Assembly (NCBI GenBank): GCA_031400715.1
Contig: JANNQK010000055.1
Coordinates: 1-34,468 of the forward strand
Source: VFMC01 sp031400715
GTDB lineage: Bacteria; Actinomycetota; Acidimicrobiia; Acidimicrobiales; Ilumatobacteraceae
DNA: 34,468 nucleotides
Direction: 5' to 3'
Shown here: positions 7,118 to 14,106 of the stretch, in pieces
How positions within the stretch are numbered: position 1 is the first letter of the stretch
How the letters are laid out: every line of letters begins with the position of its first letter
The notes under the pieces: generated by a model
The model's database searches: none
What the model saw: the letters and a program-made list of their open reading frames with translations, nothing else
What the model was told of the DNA's origin: nothing
Position numbers and translations under genes: made by a program

Positions 7118-8209
7118 ATGCGGAAAATCGCAATCATCCTCGCCGCGGTGATGGCAGTGATGACGACTCTTGGCGGGGTCGCATCAGCCAACAACGGCGG
7201 CGGCGGCGTATACCCACCCAATCCAGTCGTCATCGTCGTGCAGAATCCGACGGTGCCGTATGGCCAGGGCTTCTGGGCCAAGGGCAAGGGTCTGTGCGTC
7301 GGGGGCAAGGCCTACTTCGCGATCCAGTCCATCGACGATCCCACCAAGGTCTTCTTCACCAAGGAGATCCCCGTCAATCCTGACGGCACGGTCACCTACA
7401 CCTTCACCCCGGCCGACCTCGCCGGCTTCGTCGGCCCGATCACGGTCTTCGTCAAGCAGCGCGACAAGTGCAACCTCACCGCTTCAACCATCGTCACGAT
7501 CGTGAAAGACACTGCTCCACCGGTGAAGTCGCCGTCGGTCTCGGTGACACCGGGCACGGTCGAACTCGGCGATGACTTCACGGCAACGGCCAAGAACCTG
7601 TGCCAAGGCACCGTGATCTTCGCGGTCCAGTCCACGACCGACTGGACCAAGCGGTTCTTCTCGCCGCCGGTCACCGTCAACGCCGATGGCACCGCCAGCT
7701 ACACCTTCGACGACAAGGTCCTCCCCGGCGGGGCGGGCACCTACACGGTGTACGCCAAGCAGCCGCAGTGCAACATCGTGACCACCACGATCGTCACCGT
7801 CGTGAAGGACGAAGAAGACGAAGTCGACGAAGAAGACGAAGTCGACGAAGTCGACGAAGAGTCGAACGCGAAGTCCGAGAATGCTGGCAGCACGCCCCCG
7901 GCCGCAGCAGCCGCCGCTGCGCCTGCGGTCGCTTCGCAGGCCATCGTGCCCGCCGCCGCCACAACCTCGGGAGTCACACCTCAGGTGCTGTCCACCGGGC
8001 TCACGGCTCCGGCCGCAGCTGCAGCAACCACGCCGGCGAAGGTCGCCAGCGCAGCAGTGGTCGGCAGCGTTCCGGCAGGCACCCTTCCGGTCACCGGCTC
8101 CGAGTCGAGCCAGACGCTGCAGATCGCACTCGCTGCCTTCGTCGCTGGCCTCGGCATGATCGCTGTCGCCTCGATGCGTCGCCGTACAGCCAACGTCCGC
8201 TCACGCTGA
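7118..8209 (+). CDS. Secreted LPVTG-type surface protein with duplicated domain
   Basis: 363 aa. The start is the ATG at 7118, with GGAGG at 7104-7108. Residues 1-24 are a signal peptide ending VASA. Two related domains of about 95 residues follow (about 35-130 and 138-230). Each has a Cys pair (C60/C118, C162/C218), an AIQS or AVQS strand, a TYTF or SYTF strand, and an end reading TIVTIVKD or TIVTVVKD. An acidic tract (232-248, repeated DEE/DEV) and an Ala/Thr/Pro linker lead to LPVTG (323-327), a hydrophobic helix (about 333-352) and RRR. This is the layout of sortase substrates, although no sortase gene is in the window. The Ig-like repeat fold is inferred. The function is unknown; adhesion or envelope structure is possible. 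It is followed by a strong terminator. Confidence -1.
   Translation: MRKIAIILAAVMAVMTTLGGVASANNGGGGVYPPNPVVIVVQNPTVPYGQGFWAKGKGLCVGGKAYFAIQSIDDPTKVFFTKEIPVNPDGTVTYTFTPADLAGFVGPITVFVKQRDKCNLTASTIVTIVKDTAPPVKSPSVSVTPGTVELGDDFTATAKNLCQGTVIFAVQSTTDWTKRFFSPPVTVNADGTASYTFDDKVLPGGAGTYTVYAKQPQCNIVTTTIVTVVKDEEDEVDEEDEVDEVDEESNAKSENAGSTPPAAAAAAAPAVASQAIVPAAATTSGVTPQVLSTGLTAPAAAAATTPAKVASAAVVGSVPAGTLPVTGSESSQTLQIALAAFVAGLGMIAVASMRRRTANVRSR
7808..7861 (+). repeat. Six 9-bp repeats encoding the acidic tract
   Basis: Six units of GACGAAG(AA/TC/AG) encode alternating DEE and DEV triplets in the LPVTG protein. Length variation by slippage is plausible. Confidence -1.
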
Positions 8210-8226
8210 CGCCAGCGTTTCTTCGC

Positions 8227-8260
8227 ACGAAGGCCCGCACCTCACGGTGCGGGCCTTCGT
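8227..8260. terminator. Strong intrinsic-type hairpin
   Basis: A perfect 14-bp GC-rich stem (8227-8240 with 8247-8260) has a 6-base loop, 17 bases after the LPVTG gene stop, and is followed by CGTTTT. It also lies downstream of the convergent MDMPI-like gene and may serve both. Confidence -1.
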
Positions 8261-8286
8261 CGTTTTCTGCCTCCGTTGCCCGTCTT

Positions 8287-8346
8287 CGTCGATGTCGGTC
8301 CGCGTCGATGTCGGTCTGCGTCGATGTCGGTCTGCGTCGATGTCCG
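8287..8346. repeat. 16-bp tandem repeat, about 3.75 copies
   Basis: CGTCGATGTCGGTC(C/T)G is repeated at 8287, 8303 and 8319, with a partial copy at 8335. It lies between convergent genes and I see no coding role. Confidence -1.
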
Positions 8347-8438
8347 CCGGACCGGAAGGTCGGTGGCGGGATCGTTCGCACCGCCACGCACCGGATGCGC
8401 CCGACGCTGCGCTGTTCTTCGGGGGAACAGCTCCGGCG

Positions 8439-9059
8439 CTACGCGCGACCTGCGAGGACGGACAGGCCTTCGCCCTCGCAATCGACGAGGGCTTTCGAAC
8501 GCCCGGTCAAGCCGAGGATGAGCGACATCGCCGGCCCCGAAACCTCAGGGCCCGAGCCGTGTGACCAGTCGATGTCGGTGGCTCGCAGGCGTAGGCCCTC
8601 GGCGCGCCGCTTCCCGGACAGCGGACGACCGGTTTTCACGTACGCGTCTGCGACGGCGCGGAGGTGCTCCTTCGGGTGCTCACCGCGATCGCCCAGAGCG
8701 CGGCGGATGTCCTCGCCGTGGGCCATGACCTCGCCAAGCGCGACGTAGGCCGGGCCCGGAGGCTTGCGGTTGCTGGTGATGATCGGCGTGAAGCGGGCCA
8801 AGACGTCGGCGGGTGAACCTGCGGCGTACTGACGGAGGTCACCTTCGATGAACTTGTCGAAGCTGAACCCACTTTTGATGAAGCCGCCGAAGAAGTGCGG
8901 CGCGGTGATGTTCGCGGCCGCGATGATGTGGCCCGTCACGTCCTGAACGGTCCACTTCTCGCACCACGATTGCGCGGCCCACTGCTCTGGTGAGAGTCCT
9001 TCGAGGTAGTTGGCGAGGGCACGGCGTTCGGCGTGCACCATCGGCATGAGGTCGGTCAT
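8439..9059 (-). CDS. MDMPI/DinB-fold family protein (mycothiol-dependent enzyme-like)
   Basis: 206 aa from the ATG at 9059, five bases after the YCII gene's stop, so the two form an operon. The N-terminal part (HAERRALANYLEGLSPEQW, then WTVQDVTGHIIAAANI with H44) and VMAHGEDIRRAL (H114, D117) are the hallmarks of the maleylpyruvate isomerase-type, metal-binding DinB fold. The C-terminal part (GLRLRATDIDWSHGSGPEVSG, GLTGRSKALVD) matches the family's small C-terminal domain. Family members use mycothiol in isomerisation or detoxification reactions, which fits an actinobacterium. The substrate is unknown. The YCII neighbour and the divergent ArsR-SRPBCC regulator suggest an inducible detoxification or catabolic unit. 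Confidence -1.
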   Translation of the reverse strand: MTDLMPMVHAERRALANYLEGLSPEQWAAQSWCEKWTVQDVTGHIIAAANITAPHFFGGFIKSGFSFDKFIEGDLRQYAAGSPADVLARFTPIITSNRKPPGPAYVALGEVMAHGEDIRRALGDRGEHPKEHLRAVADAYVKTGRPLSGKRRAEGLRLRATDIDWSHGSGPEVSGPAMSLILGLTGRSKALVDCEGEGLSVLAGRA

Positions 9060-9064
9060 CGGAC

Positions 9065-9364
9065 TCAGCCCATCTCGATGGCTTCGTAGACGTCCACCGA
9101 GCCGCCGTCGCCCAGAACCGGGCAGCCCTGAGCCTTGGCCTCGGCGTCGTCGAGATCGGTGGCATCGATGATCGAGTAGCCGCCGAGGGGCTGCGACGCG
9201 CCGCCGCCGCCGACCGAGCGCGAGGCGCCGAACGGGTTGCCGCCGTCGATGACCGAAGCACCGAGTTCGCCGAACCAGGTCATCCACTTCTGCATCACTG
9301 CCTCTTGGGCTTCTGGAGATGCTTCAACCTCGCCGCCTCGGTAGGCGAACACGTACTTGGGCAT
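9065..9364 (-). CDS. YCII-related protein
   Basis: 99 aa; the ATG at 9364 is preceded by GGAGG with good spacing. MPKYVFAYRGGE, MQKWMTWFGELGASVIDGGNP, a Gly-rich segment, GGYSIIDATDLDDAEAKAQG and a final VDVYEAIEM match the ferredoxin-like YCII/DGPF family often found with sigma factors or small enzymes. It is the first gene of a two-gene operon with the MDMPI-like gene and is divergent from an ArsR-type regulator. A small enzyme or ligand-binding role is likely; no reaction can be assigned. Confidence -1.
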   Translation of the reverse strand: MPKYVFAYRGGEVEASPEAQEAVMQKWMTWFGELGASVIDGGNPFGASRSVGGGGASQPLGGYSIIDATDLDDAEAKAQGCPVLGDGGSVDVYEAIEMG

Positions 9365-9385
9365 GGGATCCTCCGGTGGGCTAGA

Positions 9386-9407
9386 TTGGTGAACCTACTT
9401 TGGTGAA
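9386..9407. promoter_or_regulatory. Direct repeat TTGGTGAA in divergent promoter region
   Basis: TTGGTGAA occurs at 9386-9393 and 9400-9407 (14-bp period), in the 80 bp between the YCII and ArsR-SRPBCC starts. It is a good candidate operator for the adjacent regulator and may control both directions. Confidence -1.
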
Positions 9408-9444
9408 GGCCAAAATAGATCGAATCTCTGTCGAAAGCAAGGCG

Positions 9445-10233
9445 ATGGTTGCGGCACCTGATCCCGAACGGGACCTCGAAGCGATCTTGGAGGCACTCGC
9501 GGCGCCGGCGCGTCGCGAGATTCTGACGCGGGTCTGGGACCACGCGGTCGCCTCTGGGGATCTGGCCGCCGACCTGGCGCTCACGCCGGGAACGGTCTCC
9601 GGCCACCTGAAGATCTTGCGGCAGGCAGGACTCGTCACCGAGACGCGGGACAGGAACTTTCGTCGGTATCGCGCGCGCCAGAACGTGATGGCTGGTCTTC
9701 ACACCGTTCTGTTCGGCGATTCGCCGAAGTGGATCCCTGCCGACGATCTGCCCGAGCGGCAGCTCGCGTCAGCGTTCACCGGCCGCGTCGTGGTTGCGCG
9801 CAGCGAACTCCCCGTGGCGGTCGAGCATGCGTTTCGCGCCTTTGTGGATCCCGAGATCTATGGCAAGTGGCTCGGTGTCCCGGTGTCGATCATCGACGGC
9901 GCGTTCGACGCAACGATGGAATGGGGGACGAGGATTCGCGGCCATTACGACGTCGTCGTGACGAACCAACTGATCGCGTTGCGTTGGGACTTCGAGGACG
10001 ACAACGTTCCGGTTCCGGGTGGTGAGATGGTCGCGTACATGCGATTCGTTGCTGTCTCGGAGCGTCGGGCGCGCGTCGATGTGCATCAGTTGGTCGACAG
10101 CGCGGCACACGCCGAGTTCATGGAGATCGCCTGGTCGATGGTCCTCGGTCGGGCGGCGCAGGGCATCCGGGCTGCTCTCGATCCGCGCACGCCCCGTGTC
10201 GTCCGTTCGCCGCGCCCGAAACGCCGCCGGTAA
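9445..10233 (+). CDS. ArsR-family HTH fused to SRPBCC (AHSA1-like) domain
   Basis: 262 aa from the ATG at 9445. Earlier in-frame TTG/GTG codons at 9400/9403 overlap the repeated TTGGTGAA element and lack a ribosome site, so I prefer the later start. Residues 10-90 are an ArsR winged HTH (LEALAAPARREILTRV, LTPGTVSGHLKILRQAGLV, FRRYRA). Residues 113-245 are an SRPBCC/AHSA1 ligand-binding domain (VVVARSELPVAVEHAFRAFV, YGKWLGVP, LIALRWDFED, RVDVHQLVD). No metal-binding Cys pair typical of metal sensors is seen. ArsR-SRPBCC fusions are known as regulators that probably sense a hydrophobic ligand through the second domain. It likely controls itself and the divergent YCII-MDMPI pair. Confidence -1.
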   Translation: MVAAPDPERDLEAILEALAAPARREILTRVWDHAVASGDLAADLALTPGTVSGHLKILRQAGLVTETRDRNFRRYRARQNVMAGLHTVLFGDSPKWIPADDLPERQLASAFTGRVVVARSELPVAVEHAFRAFVDPEIYGKWLGVPVSIIDGAFDATMEWGTRIRGHYDVVVTNQLIALRWDFEDDNVPVPGGEMVAYMRFVAVSERRARVDVHQLVDSAAHAEFMEIAWSMVLGRAAQGIRAALDPRTPRVVRSPRPKRRR

Positions 10234-10257
10234 CCGAACCGGTTGCTTGCCCCGGTA

Positions 10258-10286
10258 GGTCGGTGGGTCGGTGGGTCGGTGGAGGG
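10258..10286. repeat. G-rich 8-bp tandem repeat
   Basis: GGTCGGTG is repeated three times (10258-10281) and followed by GAGGG, 25 bases after the ArsR-SRPBCC stop. The spaced G-runs might form a quadruplex. No gene is seen from here to 10470 apart from the regulatory box. Confidence -1.
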
Positions 10287-10355
10287 AGACGACTCGGGTT
10301 GTCGACGATTTCCGACGATGCCAGTGCGGTGTCTCTCTGTGGTGTCGATGCTGCC

Positions 10356-10371
10356 TCAAGAGTCGGTCAAG
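10356..10371 (+). promoter_or_regulatory. SARP-like direct-repeat box upstream of the Tad operon
   Basis: TCAAGAG-TCGG-TCAAGTG is two heptamers with 4 bp between them (11-bp period), 100 bp before tadV. A near-identical copy is at 25705-25720. TAGGGT (10400-10405) downstream is a possible -10. SARP regulators bind heptamer repeats of this geometry, classically TCGAGNN, and a BTAD-type protein is encoded at the end of this locus. Confidence -1.
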
Positions 10372-10470
10372 TGTTGGGCGGAGCGTGGTGAAGCGCACCT
10401 AGGGTCGCTGGCGTGCGGTGTCGGCGGACACCAGGCACACCAGGCGCACACACTCCAGGCGGATCACCAG

Positions 10471-11172
10471 ATGGCGGACATCTCCTTCGCCCCCGGCACC
10501 TCGGGGCACCTCTCCACACCCTTCCCGGCACCGAACCCAGCGCCCGACCCGGTGCCCGACTCGGCAGCCCGTTCCACGCTCGAGCGTGTCGAACGGGCAT
10601 GGACAGCACTCAGCAGCAGGCGGCGCACACTCGTGGTCGTCGGAGCCGCGGCCGTGCTGGGCGTCGGTGCTGTGGCCACCCGTGTGATCAGCGCACCGAT
10701 CGCTGCGGTGATCGTGGTCGTCGGGCTGCTCGCAGCGGCGGCTGCGGTGGTCGACCAGCACGAACAGCGGATCCCCAACACGATCCTCACGCTTGCGCTG
10801 ACGACGGTGATCGGCGCCGCGGTGGCCGCAGCGATGCTCGGCGACGGTTGGACGGTGGTTGACGTGTTCGTGAGCCTGGCGATGGCCGCGTTCCCGTTGT
10901 GGGCCGTCCGCTACGGCAAAGGCCTTGCCCTCGGCGACGTGAAGCTCGCTGCCGTGCTGGGCGCCGCCGTCGGCCTGGTGCACCCCTTCGCCGGGTTGTT
11001 CCTGGTGTGGTGTGCCGCCCTCGCCAGCGGCGTCTTCGCGCTGAAGACCCGCCGCAACCGGCTCGTCCTCGGCCCGTGGTTGTGGGCCGGTTACGTCACC
11101 GCTGGGGCGGTGGCCATCGTCTTCGTCCAGGTGCTCGAGAAGGGCGGTCACGCATGGCCAGCCCGACCCTGA
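10471..11172 (+). CDS. tadV: A24 prepilin peptidase, TadV/CpaA-like
   Basis: 233 aa. The start is the ATG at 10471 with AGGCGGA upstream; the frame is open further upstream but that part has no family character. After a Pro-rich cytoplasmic head there are about six membrane helices from residue 53 onward. The two catalytic aspartates are visible: D95 in VVDQHEQRIPN, and D156 in GLALGDVKLA, the GxGD-type motif with Ala in place of the first Gly. A24 peptidases cleave prepilins after a glycine on the cytoplasmic face. It is the first gene of the pilus operon, and the next gene starts inside its last 19 bases. Confidence -1.
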   Translation: MADISFAPGTSGHLSTPFPAPNPAPDPVPDSAARSTLERVERAWTALSSRRRTLVVVGAAAVLGVGAVATRVISAPIAAVIVVVGLLAAAAAVVDQHEQRIPNTILTLALTTVIGAAVAAAMLGDGWTVVDVFVSLAMAAFPLWAVRYGKGLALGDVKLAAVLGAAVGLVHPFAGLFLVWCAALASGVFALKTRRNRLVLGPWLWAGYVTAGAVAIVFVQVLEKGGHAWPARP

Positions 11173-11972
11173 CCAGCTCCCGTCGGGGGGCCATCGCCAC
11201 TCCAGCGGTTCGGGTCGCCGACACACAGCGGGTGCGCACCCAGTTGCGGGCACAGTGGTTGGTGCTCGCCGCCGCCCTCACCGTGCTCGCCGGTGTCCTC
11301 GTCGCGTGGGCGATCGATCGGGCGGCCGACCGCGTCGACGTCGTGAGCATCGCTCGACCGGTGGCAGCGGGCACCGTGATCCAGGCCGACGACCTCACCA
11401 CCACCGCGATCGCCTTCGACTCGCCCGTGACCGGTTTGGCACCGGCGTCGTCGATGTCCGCGCTCGTCGGGCGCGTGGCGACGGTCGACCTGCAACCCGG
11501 GGTGCTGCTGACGGCTGGCATGTGGGCCGACGGCACCGGGCTGTCGGCGGGGGAACGAACCGTTGGAGCGTTGCTGCCCGCCGGGAGATACCCGAGCGGC
11601 ATCGCCCAGGGATCGACCGCAATGGCGATCGCGACACTGCGATCCGACACGGGTTCTGGTGCCGGGTCCGGGGCGGGCGAAGGCGACGACGTGGAGGTGC
11701 GCGTGCTCGACGTCGATGCCGACGAGCGTGGTGCGCTGCGGGTCACGCTTGCCGTGCCCGAGGCCCACGCGACTGGTGTTGCCATGCTCGCCGCGGCCGA
11801 TGGACTGGTGCTGATCGGCGTCCCGGCGATCGTCACCACCGACGACGCCTCGAACCCCTCTGCCTCGAACCCCTCCGCCTCGAACCTCTCCGCCTCGAAC
11901 CCCTCCGCGTTGAACAGCGGCGACCCGACAGCCACTGGTGAGATCGGCGCTGAAGAACCGGTTGCTCCATGA
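11154..11972 (+). CDS. cpaB: CpaB/RcpC-like pilus assembly protein (SAF domain)
   Basis: 272 aa; the ATG lies inside the end of tadV. Residues 34-54 are an N-terminal membrane helix. Residues 63-125 are a SAF domain (VVSIARPVAAGTVIQADDLT, ALVGRVATVDLQPGVLLTAGM). A longer, less conserved region follows, with a predicted beta-rich DVEVRVLDVDADERGALRVTLAV segment. CpaB/RcpC proteins sit in the envelope and are thought to help pilus passage or modification. The C-terminus has an unusual five-residue repeat, ASNPS (four copies), encoded by a 15-bp DNA repeat. The stop overlaps the next gene as ATGA. Confidence -1.
   Translation: MASPTLTSSRRGAIATPAVRVADTQRVRTQLRAQWLVLAAALTVLAGVLVAWAIDRAADRVDVVSIARPVAAGTVIQADDLTTTAIAFDSPVTGLAPASSMSALVGRVATVDLQPGVLLTAGMWADGTGLSAGERTVGALLPAGRYPSGIAQGSTAMAIATLRSDTGSGAGSGAGEGDDVEVRVLDVDADERGALRVTLAVPEAHATGVAMLAAADGLVLIGVPAIVTTDDASNPSASNPSASNLSASNPSALNSGDPTATGEIGAEEPVAP
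11847..11915 (+). repeat. 15-bp tandem repeat encoding ASNPS
   Basis: Four units of GCCTCGAACCCCTC(T/C) with a partial fifth encode ASNPS-type repeats at the C-terminus of the CpaB-like protein. Confidence -1.
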
Positions 11973-12730
11973 TCGTCGGCGTCAGCTCGTGGAGGGGCTC
12001 GGGCGCCACGACCACGGCGGTCGCGCTCGCGGCGTCCTTGGCGACTCGGGCACAGCGACCGTGGCTGATCGAAGCCGACCCCGCAGGCGGGGTGCTGGCG
12101 GCACGGTTCCGGCGCGGCGCGCTTGCGGTGGGTGGACTCGAACTGGTCGCCTTCCCCGAAGGCCGCGAGTCGGTGGCCGAGCGCTTTGCACACGTCGCCG
12201 TCGAGGTCGCCGGCATGCGGATCGTCACCGCAGCGGGCGACCCGTTCCGTGCCTGGGCGTGCCATGCGCCGCGGCTGCCCTGGGCGCCGTCGCTCCGCGA
12301 TCTCGACGGTCCCGTCGTGGTCGATCTGGGTCGGCTGCGGGGCGGCACACCGCTGCAGGCGGTGCTCGGTCAACTCGATGTGCTGCTGCTCACCGCTGAC
12401 GCAGACGTCGTGTCGGTGGTGGCGACGATGGAGTGGTCGGCCGCGTCCGGCCGTGTGGCTCCGACTGACGCGCCGCTCCCGGTCGACATCACCCGTCTCG
12501 CGATCGTCGATGCACCCACCAGCTTCGACCGCATCGGTCGTACCGACGCCGTCGCCGAACTCGGTGACCGCTTCGCCGGATGGATCCCCTGGGAACCCGC
12601 GGCCGTGCGCGCGCTGATGAGCGGCACGAGCTTCGACGATCGACGCCTGCGACGTTCCAGTTTCGTGCAGGCGGCCCACCACCTCGCCGACCGCATCGGC
12701 GAGTGGGTGCGAGACGGGGTGGCCGCATGA
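11969..12730 (+). CDS. tadZ: TadZ/CpaE-like MinD-family ATPase with altered P-loop
   Basis: 253 aa; ATGA overlaps at both ends. MIVGVSSWRGSGATTTAVAL begins with a MinD/ParA-like P-loop, but the essential lysine position is Ala13 (GSGATTT). A Walker A'-like segment WLIEADPAGGVLA (residues 32-44) and a Walker B-like GPVVVDLGRL follow, so the fold is recognisable. TadZ proteins are known as atypical MinD-like ATPases that localise the Tad machine at a cell pole, and reduced ATP use would fit. The position between cpaB and tadA supports the assignment. The same GxGATTT replacement appears in the BY-kinase-like protein at 5432-6979. Confidence -1.
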   Translation: MIVGVSSWRGSGATTTAVALAASLATRAQRPWLIEADPAGGVLAARFRRGALAVGGLELVAFPEGRESVAERFAHVAVEVAGMRIVTAAGDPFRAWACHAPRLPWAPSLRDLDGPVVVDLGRLRGGTPLQAVLGQLDVLLLTADADVVSVVATMEWSAASGRVAPTDAPLPVDITRLAIVDAPTSFDRIGRTDAVAELGDRFAGWIPWEPAAVRALMSGTSFDDRRLRRSSFVQAAHHLADRIGEWVRDGVAA

Positions 12731-14106
12731 CCGTCGAGACCGGCAGCCAGGCCTCGGGCCAACCGAACGACGACGAGTTGGAACTGCTCGCCGCCGACGT
12801 ACGCCGCACGTACGGTGACCGGTTCCCACTGCCACGGCGGGACGAGTCCGCAGCCGACCGCGAGCTCCGCGAGGAGATGACCCGCGACCTGTTGGAGAAC
12901 GCCGTGCTGGCAGACGTGGAACGGCAGCGGCTCGCCGGCAGGCTCGCGCCGCTGAGCGATGCCGAGCAACAGGCGCTGGTCGACCTCGTGCTGTCGGAGA
13001 TGTTCGGTCTCCCGAAGCTGCTCTCGGTGTTACGCGACCCCTTGGTGACCGACGTGCTCGTGTTCGGAGCCGATCCGGTTCGTGTGGAACGAGCCGACGG
13101 ATCGCGCCAACTGCTCGCACCCCTCGTCCGCCGTGTTCGCTATCTCGTGCGTATCTTCTCCGACCCGGCAGCGGCGCGCCGCCGACCCTTCAACCGCGAG
13201 CACCCCTTCGTCGACCTCGAGCTCGAGTCGGGGGTGCGCTTCCACGGGGAGGGCTTCGATGTCGTCGACCGACCGTTGGTGACCATTCGTCGAGCGTCGG
13301 TCTTCGGTGCCGATCTGCACTCGCTCGGAGCGCGCGGCATGATCGACGACGCTGCGATCGCGCTGCTGCGCGCCGCGGTCGCCGCCGACATGTCGATCCT
13401 TGTCGCCGGACGCATGGGTTCAGGAAAAACCACCATGTTGCGCGCCCTCATCGGAGCGATCGATCCGACCGATGTGCTCGTGACGATCGAAACCGACTTC
13501 GAGCTGAACATCCGCCAGATGGGAACCCACCCGTTCGTCCACGCCTATCAGGCTCGCATCCCCTCGACGAGCGACGGCACGGGCATCTCGTGCGCCGACA
13601 TGATGGTGCCCGCCGTGCGCACCAGGGCCGACTGGATCGTGGTGGGCGAGGTGCGCGGGGCAGAGGGCGGCGCGATGGTGGGTGCGATGAGCATCGGCCA
13701 GGGGGCGATGGCCACGGTGCACGGCGGTTCGGCGAAGGACGGCCTCGAACGTCTCGCCGAGCTGATCGCCGCCAACAACGGAGTCGAACTGCGCACCGCT
13801 CGATGGCAGGTTCATCGCAGCGTCGACCTGGTGGTGCACACCCACGGCGACAACGAACGTGGCCGGTGGGTCACCGAGATCGTGGCGCCCTCGGTCGAAG
13901 AAGACGGCGGCCGGTTCGTGCTCCACCGCGTGATGGGCGCGCAACCCGACGCCACCGACGGGCGGGCCCGAGTGCTCAACGAGCCGCAGCGTCCGATGCT
14001 CGATCGCTTGCTCGCTGCCGATCCGTCCTTCGGTGCCGATTGGTGGCATCACCGTCGCGAGACGCATCGACCGCTGCACGCCTCGCTCCTCCGGGAGGCG
14101 TCGTGA
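12727..14106 (+). CDS. tadA: Tad pilus assembly ATPase TadA (CpaF)
   Basis: 459 aa from the ATG at 12727, overlapping the previous stop as ATGA. Residues 80-200 form the N-terminal domain of secretion ATPases (ALVDLVLSEMFGLPKLLSVL, DPLVTDVLVFGADPVRVER, RRPFNREHPFVDLEL). Walker A is GRMGSGKTT (228-236), Walker B is WIVVGEVRGAE (about 303-313, E308), and the His box is GAMATVHGGS (H332). All key residues are present, unlike in the neighbouring TadZ. It should be the hexameric cytoplasmic motor that powers pilin assembly together with TadB and TadC. Confidence is high. Confidence -1.
   Translation: MTVETGSQASGQPNDDELELLAADVRRTYGDRFPLPRRDESAADRELREEMTRDLLENAVLADVERQRLAGRLAPLSDAEQQALVDLVLSEMFGLPKLLSVLRDPLVTDVLVFGADPVRVERADGSRQLLAPLVRRVRYLVRIFSDPAAARRRPFNREHPFVDLELESGVRFHGEGFDVVDRPLVTIRRASVFGADLHSLGARGMIDDAAIALLRAAVAADMSILVAGRMGSGKTTMLRALIGAIDPTDVLVTIETDFELNIRQMGTHPFVHAYQARIPSTSDGTGISCADMMVPAVRTRADWIVVGEVRGAEGGAMVGAMSIGQGAMATVHGGSAKDGLERLAELIAANNGVELRTARWQVHRSVDLVVHTHGDNERGRWVTEIVAPSVEEDGGRFVLHRVMGAQPDATDGRARVLNEPQRPMLDRLLAADPSFGADWWHHRRETHRPLHASLLREAS

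Noticed and set aside
10243..10470. N-terminal extension of the prepilin peptidase
   Set aside because: It would place the SARP-like box and G-rich repeat inside the coding region, and the residues have no family character. The ATG at 10471 has a ribosome site.
11096..13120. A 674-codon open frame on the minus strand across the pilus genes
   Set aside because: It is antisense to clearly recognisable cpaB, tadZ and tadA, has Arg/Ser/Ala-rich low-complexity content and no family motif. It is a GC-skew shadow.
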